Positions 36,100 through 45,532 of a stretch of 64,000 nt of DNA are shown piece by piece (position 1 is the stretch's first letter; each line of letters opens with the position of its first letter). This stretch comes from Verrucomicrobiaceae bacterium (GTDB taxonomy: Bacteria; Verrucomicrobiota; Verrucomicrobiia; Verrucomicrobiales; Verrucomicrobiaceae), in NCBI GenBank assembly GCA_016795485.1, contig JAEUHM010000025.1, positions 62,001 through 126,000 on the forward strand, in the 5' to 3' direction. The position numbers were made by a program, and so were the translations under genes. Below the pieces are notes generated by a model. That model was not told where the DNA came from. It was given only the letters and a program-made list of their open reading frames with translations, and searched no databases.

Positions 36100-39000
36100 T
36101 CACTCGCCGCCACTGCCAGACTTCTCCAGTGCATTAAAATAGGCATCCAAGCCGCTGCGGAACTCTTCAGGAGTTTCTTTGCCTGCCTTACCGGTGCTTT
36201 GACCCACTTGGCGCTCACCAACGGTAGCGTCGAGATCCGCTCCTGGACCAATATCAGCAAGGGCTGCCACAGAAGCCGAATCGGCCCCACCACCGCCCCC
36301 TGGATTGTTTCCACCACCACCGCCGCCTTTGCCCTGGCGGCGAGTCTGTAGCAATAGTTCGATAGCCTCAGTCTCCGCAGCAATCGCAGGGGCACCAGTA
36401 TCGGGTTTGTCGAGAATCTCATACGCATCTTTCATCACGGTTGTGACTTCACCGAGCAGTTTGAGTTCCTTGCCAAAGGCATTCGCGTTAGGGAGTTGCG
36501 CAATTTCACGGGCAACGTCAAACACCCTCCGTCCCAGAGAGTCTTGATTCAGTGCGAGTCCCGTGCCGCGCTTGAAGTATTCCTTTTTGTCCAAAGCAGG
36601 CTTAGCCGCTTCGGCTTCACGTGTTTCATCACGGAGCTTCATTTCATCATGAAGAATCTGCATCACCTTGAGTACGATTTCAGGTGGTAGGGACTCTGAG
36701 TCGCCTCCTTTGCAGTTCTGGCATTCGGATGCACCAACAAGCTCTTCAGCCCATCGGTCCAGCGAGTCAGCCCAGTACTCAGCTGCCACAATGCTGCGAC
36801 CAGACCAGTTCTGGCGAGCCTCTTCCGCAACACGAGTGAGTGCTGCCACGACTTCAGCCTTCTTCATCTGATCCAAGATGTTCTTGAATCGCATATCCTG
36901 CTTCCGCTGGTAATACGCCTCCAAGTCAGACTGGATGACCCGCACGACAGATGACTGTTCCACCTGACGAACAGCTACTTCCTCAGAAGCTTTAGTCTGC
37001 GGTGCTTCCACGCTGTTCTTGTCCAAGCCGAAGGCGCTTAGTGTGCTCGTCGTCAGCGACTGTGCGATGGCCATCTGCTTTTTCGACGCACCCTTCAGAC
37101 GCTTCACGAACGTGCTGGCCTCGAGTGAGGCGAGTAACTCACGAAGTTGATCAGAAACTTTGGCAAACTCAGCGAGCAATTGTTGCTGAGCTGCCAGGGC
37201 TTTGTCGAGGTCTTGTCTGGCAGGTGAGTCCTGCTGTTGCGGCTGCTGTTCTTGAGGCTTGTCTCCCGGCTTGGAGGGAGCAGCGCCCAGCGTTGTGTTG
37301 GGTAGCGACAGTTTACCAGAACTTGGTTTTTTGGGGGCTCCAGGCTTGTCTTCTTCAGGCTGCTTTTCTCCCGGCTTCAGATAGCTTTTTTCGTTGTCGG
37401 CCAAAGTAGGAGCTTTCGGCAATGCGGGTGCCTTCGGGTCCATTTCAGATGGCTTCTTGGCTTCAGAAGATGACTGTTCGCCCTGCGCGATGCGGGGGGC
37501 TTCAGGTCCGCTCTTCTGCGGTGCCGAAGGAATCTGCTCCTGAGGCGGTTTCTGGTCCGCACTGGACTGTGAACTGGACGAGGCGGAGTTCTTCTGACCC
37601 TGGCTCTGAAGTGCTGCGCTCATTTGTTTCTGCTGCTGGCGCATCTGATCACGCACGCTTCCTTTGGGGGCATTGGACGGGGCTCCAGCGGACTTTTTGA
37701 GCATATCGGCCACGGTCGGCATGCGATTGCCAGCGATGTCCTTCAGTTGACGAAGCATCGTTGCCCAAGTTTCGAGGCGAGCCGCGTCAAATGAATCATT
37801 CCGTGCGGCTTGCTCGATGAGTTTGCGTCCAACACCATTTAGCGAGTCAAGTCGATCCCGATTTGCTTCTTCAGCTGCAGCTTGTTGGCTGAGGCGGCGG
37901 CGATTCTCGGGGCGGTCCAGTTCTTGCTCGGTAAGTTCACGCAGTTCTTTGTTTGTCTCATGCAACCTCTGCTCGTGTTCGTACGTCTCACGTGCCGCCT
38001 GGAGCCATTTACCAAACTGATCTGTCATCCAGATGGCGTGGTCGTCTTTGCTCAGAATGTGCACTACAAATCCCGGTGACCTTGCGCGCTCGCGCCCAGG
38101 TTTATAATCCTCTGCCCAAGCTCTTATCTCGAGTGCTTGGGGTGCCACGCCCTCTTTTTGAGCGCTGAAAGTGGCCCTAGCGGTCACTGTTTTCGTCTCA
38201 GCGGCACCGGCAGAAGCGATCTTTTCTCCCGTCTTGCCTTGTGGATTCTCAAGCGGCCGCCATTCGATGCCCACTTGCTTCACGCCGAAATCATCTGCGG
38301 CATCTATGTCAAAACTCAAGACGTCGGTATCAAGGAAGACTTGCTCTTGGCTCTCTCGGCGGGCTATGACACTCGGAGCCTCGTCTTGAACGGCCTGAAT
38401 CTTTAAAACGAGCGGTTCTTTGGCGGTTAATCCATCCACATCTTTCCAGGTGAACTTCAGTTCGTGTGACTTCTCGACCTTTGCTGAGGAGGTGATGAGT
38501 TTTTCGCCTTCAACGTTGGCTTTTTGGCCATTAACCTCGCCTGTGGAGAGATTGCGACTCGCTGTTAACTGAAAACTAGCGTTCGCTTCATCAAGTAGCG
38601 TTACGGAACCGCCCCTAGCTTCGACTTTTGGCTTGGTCTTGTATTGCAGATAGTCTGGGAGAGTGACTTCCGCAGTTAGAGTCTTCATTTCTGGGCGCTC
38701 GGTGGGAACGACTTCCACCGTTTTGCGCACATCGCCGATGCTAAGCTTCATCTGAGCTTCGGTCTTCTGTGGTGGAAGGCTAAAACCAAAACTTTGACTT
38801 TGGTTGGCTGCCCTCACGTCTGGCTGCCCTACGATGCGCGCCTTCCCAGACTCGGGACTCCACTCCGTGTCTTGGCGGAGTTTTGCATTGAGGTCAAACG
38901 GCTCAGCGTATGGTACGACCATGCGCTCAGGGAGTTGTTCCACTTTAGCGAATGTATAGCGCTCCACTTCGCGCCAAGGAGTGATCCAGCGCGCAAGAGC

Positions 39001-39555
39001 ATTCCACGCCGCTGCGGGCACCAGAAAGAACGCCGCTGCTGCAATGGCTACCGCGCTGCCTGCAGTCCATGCCCACGGGCGATGGCTGTCGTTGGGCACT
39101 GCATGACTAAAGTCGGCATCTTTCACCGACTCTGCCGCTTGGTTCATCGCCGCTAGTACCAGACTCTCGCTACGGGCGCTGTCGTCATTCATTCGCGCGA
39201 GTTGGACGATCCCCAGCAACTGATCTCCAAGTCTTGGAAAGGTTCGGCGCAAGAGTCGTGCAGCGTCCTCAAGTCGTCTTTGCTGCCAGACCCAGCGATG
39301 CCACTTCAGTGGCAGCACTAACCCCAATCCAATGCTTCCTGATAGCAGAATGGCCAAGCGGAGTGCTGCGGGAGTCTCCATGAAGCGATCTAGCGCAAAC
39401 ACGATGGCGTAGCTCAGCGCGAGACCAAAAAACGCAGCGAGGATACCTTCGGTAAGTTTTACCAGCCAGACACGCCGCCGAAACTCGGCCAGCTTGGCTT
39501 CCAATGCGGGTGGCAGTGGCAGTGCTGCCTGAGTGGCCTTGGCTTGCGTGCTCAT
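36100..39555 (-). CDS. DUF4175-like membrane protein with long coiled-coil region
   Basis: A 1151-aa protein. Two hydrophobic helices near residues 35-85 (LTEGILAAFFGLALSYAIVF and LAILLSGSIGLGLVLPLKW) and a third near 170-190 anchor it in the inner membrane. A large beta-rich periplasmic part follows, then a charged coiled coil (ETYEHEQRLHETNKELRELT), a low-complexity Gln/Pro/Lys stretch, and a glycine-rich tail (GKGGGGGGNNPGGGGG). This is the layout of DUF4175 proteins, which in this superphylum often belong to MoxR-DUF58-BatA type clusters; no such partners are in this window. It is divergent from nadB. Function is unknown. Confidence 0.75.
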   Translation of the reverse strand: MSTQAKATQAALPLPPALEAKLAEFRRRVWLVKLTEGILAAFFGLALSYAIVFALDRFMETPAALRLAILLSGSIGLGLVLPLKWHRWVWQQRRLEDAARLLRRTFPRLGDQLLGIVQLARMNDDSARSESLVLAAMNQAAESVKDADFSHAVPNDSHRPWAWTAGSAVAIAAAAFFLVPAAAWNALARWITPWREVERYTFAKVEQLPERMVVPYAEPFDLNAKLRQDTEWSPESGKARIVGQPDVRAANQSQSFGFSLPPQKTEAQMKLSIGDVRKTVEVVPTERPEMKTLTAEVTLPDYLQYKTKPKVEARGGSVTLLDEANASFQLTASRNLSTGEVNGQKANVEGEKLITSSAKVEKSHELKFTWKDVDGLTAKEPLVLKIQAVQDEAPSVIARRESQEQVFLDTDVLSFDIDAADDFGVKQVGIEWRPLENPQGKTGEKIASAGAAETKTVTARATFSAQKEGVAPQALEIRAWAEDYKPGRERARSPGFVVHILSKDDHAIWMTDQFGKWLQAARETYEHEQRLHETNKELRELTEQELDRPENRRRLSQQAAAEEANRDRLDSLNGVGRKLIEQAARNDSFDAARLETWATMLRQLKDIAGNRMPTVADMLKKSAGAPSNAPKGSVRDQMRQQQKQMSAALQSQGQKNSASSSSQSSADQKPPQEQIPSAPQKSGPEAPRIAQGEQSSSEAKKPSEMDPKAPALPKAPTLADNEKSYLKPGEKQPEEDKPGAPKKPSSGKLSLPNTTLGAAPSKPGDKPQEQQPQQQDSPARQDLDKALAAQQQLLAEFAKVSDQLRELLASLEASTFVKRLKGASKKQMAIAQSLTTSTLSAFGLDKNSVEAPQTKASEEVAVRQVEQSSVVRVIQSDLEAYYQRKQDMRFKNILDQMKKAEVVAALTRVAEEARQNWSGRSIVAAEYWADSLDRWAEELVGASECQNCKGGDSESLPPEIVLKVMQILHDEMKLRDETREAEAAKPALDKKEYFKRGTGLALNQDSLGRRVFDVAREIAQLPNANAFGKELKLLGEVTTVMKDAYEILDKPDTGAPAIAAETEAIELLLQTRRQGKGGGGGGNNPGGGGGADSASVAALADIGPGADLDATVGERQVGQSTGKAGKETPEEFRSGLDAYFNALEKSGSGGE

Positions 39556-39692
39556 AGTTGGGTCAAATAGACAGCCGGGAGTCTATCGCCCGGACCGCCC
39601 GGATGCTAGAGGAAGTTTTGAAGAGTCACCGGCATTCATGGCGTCATCCGGGGCTTGTCTCCGCGCCAAACCCGCGCTCCACTGGCTGTGTC

Positions 39693-41297
39693 ATGCGGCA
39701 ATACGACTTTATTATCATCGGCACAGGGGCCGGCGGCCTGAGTGCTGCACTCCATGCCGCAAAAGTTGGGCGAGTTTGCGTACTGACCAAGCGATCAGCC
39801 GCAGAATCTAACTCATCCTGGGCTCAAGGTGGCATCGCCTGTGTCAAAGCCGATGATGACTCAGTGGAGCAACATGTGGCGGATACACTCGTTGCCGGAG
39901 CCGGACTTTGTAAAGAGGATGCCGTGCGCTCCATTGTGAGCGAAGGTCCCGCACGCATTGAAGAGTTGTTAGCTCTGGGGGTGGACTTTGATCACAAGGA
40001 GGCCGCAGATGGGCACCTTGAGTTCGATTTGACGCGGGAAGGTGGACATACACGCCGACGGGTGCTGCACCATCGCGATGCCACTGGGAAAGAAATCACC
40101 GATAAGCTACTTGCTGCTGTCCGCGCCAATCCAGGGATTGATGTGCTTGAGGGGCACTATGCAATTGATCTGATAACCACCGCAAAGCTTGGCATGGTGT
40201 CAGAAGATCGAGTGCTGGGGGTTTACGTCTTAGAGGAAAACTCTGGGAAAGTAATAACTTTCCGCTCTGACCGCATCCTCCTGGCTACCGGTGGTTGTGG
40301 TCGCGTGTATCTTTACACAACCAATCCGTCTATTGCGACCGGGGACGGGGTTGCCATGGCTTGGCGGGCCGGAGCGGCTGTGGCCAACATGGAGTTCATT
40401 CAATTTCACCCCACTTGTCTCTACCACCCACAAAAGCGGTCATTCCTCATCACGGAAGCCATGCGTGGAGAAGGTGCGCGGTTGATTGGATCTGACGGCA
40501 AGGAGTTCATGCAGCGCTATGACCCCCGCGGTTCACTCGCGCCCAGGGACATCGTAGCTCGTGCGATCGATTCAGAGATCAAGCGCACCGGAGGTCCCTG
40601 TGTCTACTTGGACATCAGCCACAAGCCAGCGGACTTTATCGTTAGCCACTTTCCTACCATTCACCGCACTTGCATGGAAGTTGGTATCGACATCACGAAA
40701 GACCCCATTCCCGTAGTGCCGGCCGCTCACTATCAGTGCGGCGGGGTGCTGACCAATGCCAATGGGGCAACGAACATTCGAGGATTGTGTGCCGTGGGTG
40801 AAGTGGGATGCACAGGTCTGCACGGTGCGAATCGTTTGGCTAGCAACTCACTCTTGGAGTGCCTCGTCGTAGCGCGCCGCGCCGTGGAACTGCTTGAACA
40901 CAAGATGCCAGTTTCGAGAACGATCGCGCAGACGTACGAAATCCCTGATTGGCGCACCGGGAACGCGGTGGACGTGGATGAGCTCGTCGTGATTTACCAC
41001 AATTGGGACGAGATCCGGCGCCTCATGGGAGACTACGTATCAATCGTCCGGACTACCAAGCGCCTGCAACGAGCCGCAGCACGGCTGCGGAACCTCAAGC
41101 GCGAGGTGCAGGAGTTCTATTGGAACTTCAAGGTCACCCGGGAGGTACTTGAGTTGCGAAATCTGGTGGAAACAGCCTCTCTTATAGTGGATTGCGCGAT
41201 TCGCCGACATGAGAGCAGGGGTCTGCACTACACGCTGGACTATCCAGAGCCCGACAACAATCGAGTGCCGATAGACACAGTCATTCGGCGCTATTGA
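39693..41297 (+). CDS. nadB: L-aspartate oxidase
   Basis: A 534-aa flavoprotein that oxidises L-aspartate to iminoaspartate in NAD synthesis. The frame is open to 39558, but ATG 39693 (MRQYDFIIIGTGAGGLSAAL) places the FAD dinucleotide motif at the N-terminus and gives the usual family length. Other marks are SSWAQGGIACV, RRVLHHRDATGKEI, the HPT segment in EFIQFHPTCLYHP, AAHYQCGGV, and GLHGANRLASNSLLECLV. The C-terminal helical domain ends with the expected H.....HY.LDYP. The next enzyme gene, nadA, is not in the window. Divergent from the DUF4175-like gene (137-base gap). Confidence 0.96.
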   Translation: MRQYDFIIIGTGAGGLSAALHAAKVGRVCVLTKRSAAESNSSWAQGGIACVKADDDSVEQHVADTLVAGAGLCKEDAVRSIVSEGPARIEELLALGVDFDHKEAADGHLEFDLTREGGHTRRRVLHHRDATGKEITDKLLAAVRANPGIDVLEGHYAIDLITTAKLGMVSEDRVLGVYVLEENSGKVITFRSDRILLATGGCGRVYLYTTNPSIATGDGVAMAWRAGAAVANMEFIQFHPTCLYHPQKRSFLITEAMRGEGARLIGSDGKEFMQRYDPRGSLAPRDIVARAIDSEIKRTGGPCVYLDISHKPADFIVSHFPTIHRTCMEVGIDITKDPIPVVPAAHYQCGGVLTNANGATNIRGLCAVGEVGCTGLHGANRLASNSLLECLVVARRAVELLEHKMPVSRTIAQTYEIPDWRTGNAVDVDELVVIYHNWDEIRRLMGDYVSIVRTTKRLQRAAARLRNLKREVQEFYWNFKVTREVLELRNLVETASLIVDCAIRRHESRGLHYTLDYPEPDNNRVPIDTVIRRY

Positions 41298-41332
41298 AGA
41301 CGCTCAACTAGCCGTTTTCGGCGCTCAAACGA

Positions 41333-42031
41333 TCAAAATGAGTCCATCTTCTCCTTGGCGGCCGCAATGGCTGCTTTGAAGGACTCGAACTTCTTGTTGT
41401 TCTCTTCATTCCGCTGAGGCCGAGTAGCGATCCAATCTTTCAGTTCCTTGGTCGCAGCACGATAACCAGCAATCGCCTCTTTGTAGGCTTTGCCCTTTTC
41501 CGCGCCAAGCTCGGTGGCTTTTGCTTCAATGGCACCCTCGCTCATTTTCAGAGCAGTCTTGAACTTCTCAATGAAGTCTTTTGGCGTTGCTTCTTTGCTG
41601 GCACCCAGTTGGCCGATTTGAGTTTTTCCATCGGAATCAAGCACCACGTAGGTGGGATAGCCCTGCACGCCGAAAGTTTCCGACAGCTTTTCGTTACGAG
41701 CCACATAGTCAGCTGGAACAATGGACTTGTCGTTCGGGAAGTCGAGCGTCACCAGCACCACGGATTTGGCGGCATATTCCTGCCACTCTGGCTGAGCAAA
41801 CACTTGCTTGTCCATCAGCTTGCACCACCCGCACCAATCCGAGCCAGTGAAGTTAAGCAGCAGCGGCAGCTTCTTCTCGGCAGCGAGCTTGACCGCTGCA
41901 TCATAATCTTGCGTCCACTTCCCAACATCGGCACCTTTCGTGGGCACTGACTCTGCATGACAAAAAGAAACCATGCACCATACGGCAGCCACAAAGCAAC
42001 TGCCCCAAACTCGGACGGGTAGAAGAATCAT
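41333..42031 (-). CDS. Exported thioredoxin-like protein
   Basis: A 232-aa protein with an N-terminal signal peptide (MILLPVRVWGSCFVAAVWCM, cleavage near residue 26). The thioredoxin domain has the redox motif DWCGWCKLM with C67 and C70 and the cis-proline segment FGVQGYPTYVVLDSDG. The C-terminal ~80 residues are a charged helical extension. It belongs to the DsbD-gamma/thioredoxin-7-like group, which handles periplasmic disulfides or haem maturation. The many c-type cytochromes in this window would need such a partner, but that link is inference. It is convergent with nadB (35-base gap). The 204 bases between it and the next gene (42032-42235) hold nothing I can assign. Confidence 0.88.
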   Translation of the reverse strand: MILLPVRVWGSCFVAAVWCMVSFCHAESVPTKGADVGKWTQDYDAAVKLAAEKKLPLLLNFTGSDWCGWCKLMDKQVFAQPEWQEYAAKSVVLVTLDFPNDKSIVPADYVARNEKLSETFGVQGYPTYVVLDSDGKTQIGQLGASKEATPKDFIEKFKTALKMSEGAIEAKATELGAEKGKAYKEAIAGYRAATKELKDWIATRPQRNEENNKKFESFKAAIAAAKEKMDSF

Positions 42032-42235
42032 GCGCTAGAGTCGTCCCCCGCGAGCGCTTAGCAACGAAAATGACGCTCCGCTTATCAGGGTGTGGGTTGA
42101 TTCCCGTGATGCACAGAACGCCAAAGCATTGGGCTAGTCACGAAACCAGCCAAGACTGTGCCATGGCACCAAGTGGCTCGAACTCTGACTTTGTCCACCA
42201 GTGCAAGTTGAAGACTCTACTGACAGCTAACCTTC

Positions 42236-43108
42236 TCAGTAGTAGTCCCGTGCGGTGAACTGCGGCAGCATCTCATGCCAAGCCGCCACGAGAAGGTCAA
42301 ACCCAGGCGCACGGGTTCGGCGATCCAGTTCATGCAAGGCATCCGAAACCTGGGAGAGCTTCCAGCCGTGGGCATTAATGCTGAGCCAAGCCCTGGCCCA
42401 ATCCTCCTTCTCAAGATAATGGCGGAAGACATCCGGTTTATCGGTGTCCTTCTTCAGCCAAGGCGAAGCCTCAACATGAGCCAACCATGCTGCTGCTCCT
42501 TCTGCATAACGAGCCGGGTCCTTCTTGTAGAGTGAGTTCTCCAGCACACCACGTGCCTCAATCTCACAGCAGAAGTCCCAACGGGCTCGATGAGCCAGCA
42601 CGGGAGTCGGAAAATCTCCATCATACTGCTCCAGCGACGCCACTTGTGTCAAGGGGGTCTCGGATGCGAACGCCGGGAGGTCCCGTCGTTCGCCCAAGTC
42701 TATGGAAAACTGGTCCAACCATTCGAGGGTTTCGTCTGATCGCCCAAAGTGCCTCGCAAGCCGACGCGCATCCTCGCCCACTCCTTCGTCACCCTCGATG
42801 CACGTAAGAATCCAGTCATCGACGAACTGGTCAAGCGTACGCGCATCTTCAAACACCAAGAACGAAAACTCATGCAGAGCAGACACGATGGTCGCCTTTC
42901 GGTTGCAAAACCAATGCTGCCATACTCCGTCCGATCCATCCAGGTCGCCCCAGAACGGCACCAAAACCGGAGGCAGGGATGCACCATCACCACCTACCTT
43001 GAGGAAAAAATCGTCTGGAGTCGAAAGTGTTCGATCAAAGATCGCATTTACGACGCTTGGAACACCTATTGAACCAAGATAACGCTTACGCTGAGTGAAG
43101 TTGTTCAT
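42236..43108 (-). CDS. Candidate immunity protein for the orphan Rhs cargo
   Basis: A 290-aa cytoplasmic protein with no signal peptide. ATG 43108 (MNNFTQRKRYLGSIGVPSV) is preferred over 43132. It is acidic and rich in Trp and aromatic residues, with 'FFLKVGGDGASLPPVLVPFW' and 'GDLDGSDGVWQHWFC' near the start, as in SMI1/KNR4-like immunity folds that sense whole-cell context, though I cannot confirm that family. It begins 24 bases after the stop of the orphan Rhs C-terminal cassette, the standard place for a cognate immunity gene. The immunity role is inferred from position and general character only. Confidence 0.55.
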   Translation of the reverse strand: MNNFTQRKRYLGSIGVPSVVNAIFDRTLSTPDDFFLKVGGDGASLPPVLVPFWGDLDGSDGVWQHWFCNRKATIVSALHEFSFLVFEDARTLDQFVDDWILTCIEGDEGVGEDARRLARHFGRSDETLEWLDQFSIDLGERRDLPAFASETPLTQVASLEQYDGDFPTPVLAHRARWDFCCEIEARGVLENSLYKKDPARYAEGAAAWLAHVEASPWLKKDTDKPDVFRHYLEKEDWARAWLSINAHGWKLSQVSDALHELDRRTRAPGFDLLVAAWHEMLPQFTARDYY

Positions 43109-43132
43109 TATGCCGGTTGGAAAACAAAGCAC

Positions 43133-44236
43133 TCAATAGCCCGATCCTGGATTGTCAACAACTACGGGCAAATCCAGATCAATCACTGGGATGACGGGCG
43201 GGACTCCAATGCCTGGAGGGGACACAGGAGGTGGAAGAACCGGCGGCAGTGCGGGTGGTCCCATCTGTTGCCAGGGAGGTGTTGGAACTGGTCCTCCACC
43301 TGGGCCAATATCAAAACGATCCGTTCCGTATGCACCTCTTTCGTTATGCCATGCTTGGTGAATGTTGTTGTTTGGAGCGGGTTTCAAGTTTTCAGGAAAC
43401 AGTGCGCCCTCGGGATGAGAATTCTGAGGGTAATAGTGATCCAACTCGGTATCTTTCGGGACTTCATACCCTCTTTCTTCCATCATATCGCGCCATTTTC
43501 CGCGGACGTATCTGTATGCCCTTTTTGCGGCCTTGACATCGGACGGGTCGCGGTCATGCCTTTTTACTGGGTTGTCTCTTGCCGATTTCCTCGCTGCCCC
43601 AACAACATCATCCCAAGCACTCTTCATGAAAGGGTCATCCGCAATGCTTTTTGCGTCGTGGACCGACGACGGCTGGTTCCAATCTGGTCCTGTGGGTTTG
43701 GGATTTGGTGGCTTCGGTTTCCCTCGGGGGCCTCGCGCCTTGATCGCTTTGCCCGCCGCAAATCCCAACGTCACCGCAGTCAGGACGGCCTCGGTGCCGA
43801 GTTTGGTCCTCTCGTAGTCCGACAAGTCCGACCCTGTTCCCCAGTCGCTTTTACCACTGACCGCCTCAATGCCCTGTTTCGCCGCTACTCCCACAGCAAG
43901 GGCCGCTGCACCCACAGCCACTACCGTGAGAGCCGCAGCAGGCAAAGTCGCAACAAGAACCGCAGCGACTGCAATGCCTACCACTGCACCCATTGCAAAA
44001 TTTGCCAAACCTGCACCGAAACCACCCCAATCAAATGAATACAATCCATATGGATCAAAGGAAGAGAACGGGTTGTGCTTCACATAAGCGTACGTGTTCG
44101 TTCCATCGATGAACTCCATCGGGTCAGGGGTGAGAAACAACCCGGTGTCGATGTCCCGCTCGCGGAAGCCTTCGTGGAGGAAGTTGGGAGTATCTGCCTC
44201 TTTTGCCTCTCCCGCCCACGCATTCGACGAACGCAC
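43133..44236 (-). CDS. Orphan Rhs C-terminal toxin cassette, HNH-like nuclease
   Basis: A 367-codon frame whose first ~64 residues repeat the end of the Rhs core (KEADTPNFLHEGFRERDIDT, then GLFLTPDPMEF, FDPYGLYSF). A hydrophobic Ala/Gly/Val stretch follows at about 70-120, then the cargo. Near residue 260 the cargo has ELDHYYPQ, FPENLKP and NIHQAWHN, which fit the D-H, N and H residues of HNH/endonuclease VII toxins. The tail is proline-rich and ends PVIPVIDLDLPVVV. The only start upstream of the core part is a GTG at 44236, three codons after an in-frame TGA, and there is no signal peptide. It therefore looks like a displaced, probably silent cassette that needs recombination into the full Rhs gene to be delivered. 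Confidence 0.75.
   Translation of the reverse strand: MRSSNAWAGEAKEADTPNFLHEGFRERDIDTGLFLTPDPMEFIDGTNTYAYVKHNPFSSFDPYGLYSFDWGGFGAGLANFAMGAVVGIAVAAVLVATLPAAALTVVAVGAAALAVGVAAKQGIEAVSGKSDWGTGSDLSDYERTKLGTEAVLTAVTLGFAAGKAIKARGPRGKPKPPNPKPTGPDWNQPSSVHDAKSIADDPFMKSAWDDVVGAARKSARDNPVKRHDRDPSDVKAAKRAYRYVRGKWRDMMEERGYEVPKDTELDHYYPQNSHPEGALFPENLKPAPNNNIHQAWHNERGAYGTDRFDIGPGGGPVPTPPWQQMGPPALPPVLPPPVSPPGIGVPPVIPVIDLDLPVVVDNPGSGY
44073..44205 (-). repeat. Rhs core direct repeat, copy in the orphan cassette
   Basis: These 133 bases match 46530-46662 in the full-length Rhs gene in the same orientation, 131 of 133 identical, with an unbroken identical run of 97 bases (44109-44205). Similarity fades to about 44046 on one side and stops abruptly after 44205. 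It encodes the end of the Rhs core. The two copies are 2457 bases apart and bracket the resident cargo, its candidate immunity gene and the TPR-like gene. Confidence 0.95.
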
Positions 44237-44316
44237 ACACCCTCACCCCAAGCCAATATGGAGCCACCCATTCTGACAGGATTTGACTGACAAGTCGTTA
44301 TCGATACGGTGGCTAG

Positions 44317-45012
44317 ATGAGTAGCTGGGAGAAAGTCATGAACGGGAGGTATGAGGAGGCTCTGGCAGACCTCAATCTTGAGATCGCACACACACCCAGC
44401 CGTGGAGCACTCAACAATCGTGGCCTAGTGTTTCTTCACTTGGGACATCACGAAAAGGCTTTTGATGACTTCACCCGTGCCAACGAGGGGGGCGATGGCT
44501 CAAAGTGCGGACTGGCTCTTTGGATGGGCGGTTATCCAGAGCATGCACTGGGAGCCTGGACGCACGGACTCCAAGCCACGATCCGAGGCGAAGTTGAATA
44601 TGATGATGGGGGCCGGGGAGTGAGTGTTGCTGCATTCGTCTTCTTCGCCGGTGTGCGTTTGAGCGATTCCCAGGCGATCAAGGCGGCTTCTAGCTTTCTG
44701 CGCAAACGCTCGAAGTCGAAAAATGCTGAGCATTGGCCCGGGATCATCTCCAAGCGACTCGTCGGCCTCATCTCAGATGCTGAGCTTATCGCGACTGTTG
44801 ATGAAGGTCCACTCTTGCAACGACTCCGCTGTAGAGCCCACTTTTGGTGCGGGGTCATGGCGCTTTCTGCGGGCGATGAATTGGCCTACTATAACCAACT
44901 TAAACTGGCTTACGAATATGGACGCACATTAAAGCTCGAACGAGAGTATTACCTTGCTTACCATGAACTGCGACGTGCCACGTCCGAGACAAAAGAGTGC
45001 CGGATGCCTTGA
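44317..45012 (+). CDS. TPR-like protein between the two Rhs cassettes
   Basis: A 231-aa cytoplasmic protein on the strand opposite to the Rhs genes. The N-terminal half has TPR-like helices (GRYEEALADLNLEIAHTPSR, GALNNRGLVFLHLGHHEKAF, DDFTRANEGGD), and the C-terminal half is helical with AHFWCGVMALSAGDELAYYN and LKLEREYYLAYHELRR. No catalytic motif is seen. It lies exactly in the segment that a crossover between the two Rhs core repeats would remove, convergent with the candidate immunity gene (13-base gap) and divergent from the orphan cassette. It could be a second immunity or accessory protein, but nothing proves this. Confidence 0.7.
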   Translation: MSSWEKVMNGRYEEALADLNLEIAHTPSRGALNNRGLVFLHLGHHEKAFDDFTRANEGGDGSKCGLALWMGGYPEHALGAWTHGLQATIRGEVEYDDGGRGVSVAAFVFFAGVRLSDSQAIKAASSFLRKRSKSKNAEHWPGIISKRLVGLISDAELIATVDEGPLLQRLRCRAHFWCGVMALSAGDELAYYNQLKLAYEYGRTLKLEREYYLAYHELRRATSETKECRMP

Positions 45013-45025
45013 TCTTGCAATTTTC

Positions 45026-45502
45026 TCAGCCGCGTTGAGGTATTGGCCCCCTACCTATAATTCGGCAGAAACGAAAAGACGCCATCAGCTCATCTGCTTC
45101 TTGCAGTTCTCCCGAGGATTCCTGCTCTCGAGGGCAAGTGTATGTCGCATAGCAGTAGTTGTCGCCATCGGACAAGTTCCAAACCTTGACGAACTCCTTA
45201 TCCGATTCAAAGATCCCAGAGTAGCCAAACCAGCCGCCCGCCGGGTTGTCACACCACTCCGCCGGGGATCTCCACCGGAGATCAAAAACTTCGGGAAACT
45301 TGTTCAACTGTCCAACTAAGAAGTCTCTTCCGATATTCGGCGGTTCCCCCCCAGCATAATGGGCTACCGTGAACTTGACGGCACCAACGCCGCCACTTTT
45401 CTCCCACGTGGGCACCGGATTTTCCTCATCGTCCGAAAAGATCACCTCCGACCAACCCGTCGGGCAAATTACGGTAAAATTATTACATCCTATTGCATTC
45501 AT
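45026..45502 (-). CDS. Candidate immunity protein for the resident Rhs cargo
   Basis: A 158-aa protein without signal peptide (MNAIGCNNFTVICPTGWSEV). It has a beta-rich, aromatic, acidic sequence (FSDDEENPVPTWEK, WFGYSGIFESDKEFVKVWNL, CYATYTCPREQE). I do not recognise a family. It starts 30 bases downstream of the stop of the full-length Rhs gene on the same strand, the usual place for the immunity gene of the encoded toxin. The role is inferred from position. The low-complexity acidic character is typical of many immunity proteins but is not proof. Confidence 0.55.
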   Translation of the reverse strand: MNAIGCNNFTVICPTGWSEVIFSDDEENPVPTWEKSGGVGAVKFTVAHYAGGEPPNIGRDFLVGQLNKFPEVFDLRWRSPAEWCDNPAGGWFGYSGIFESDKEFVKVWNLSDGDNYCYATYTCPREQESSGELQEADELMASFRFCRIIGRGPIPQRG

Positions 45503-45532
45503 GCTATAGGCAATCCGTTTGCTGGGCTAGGC

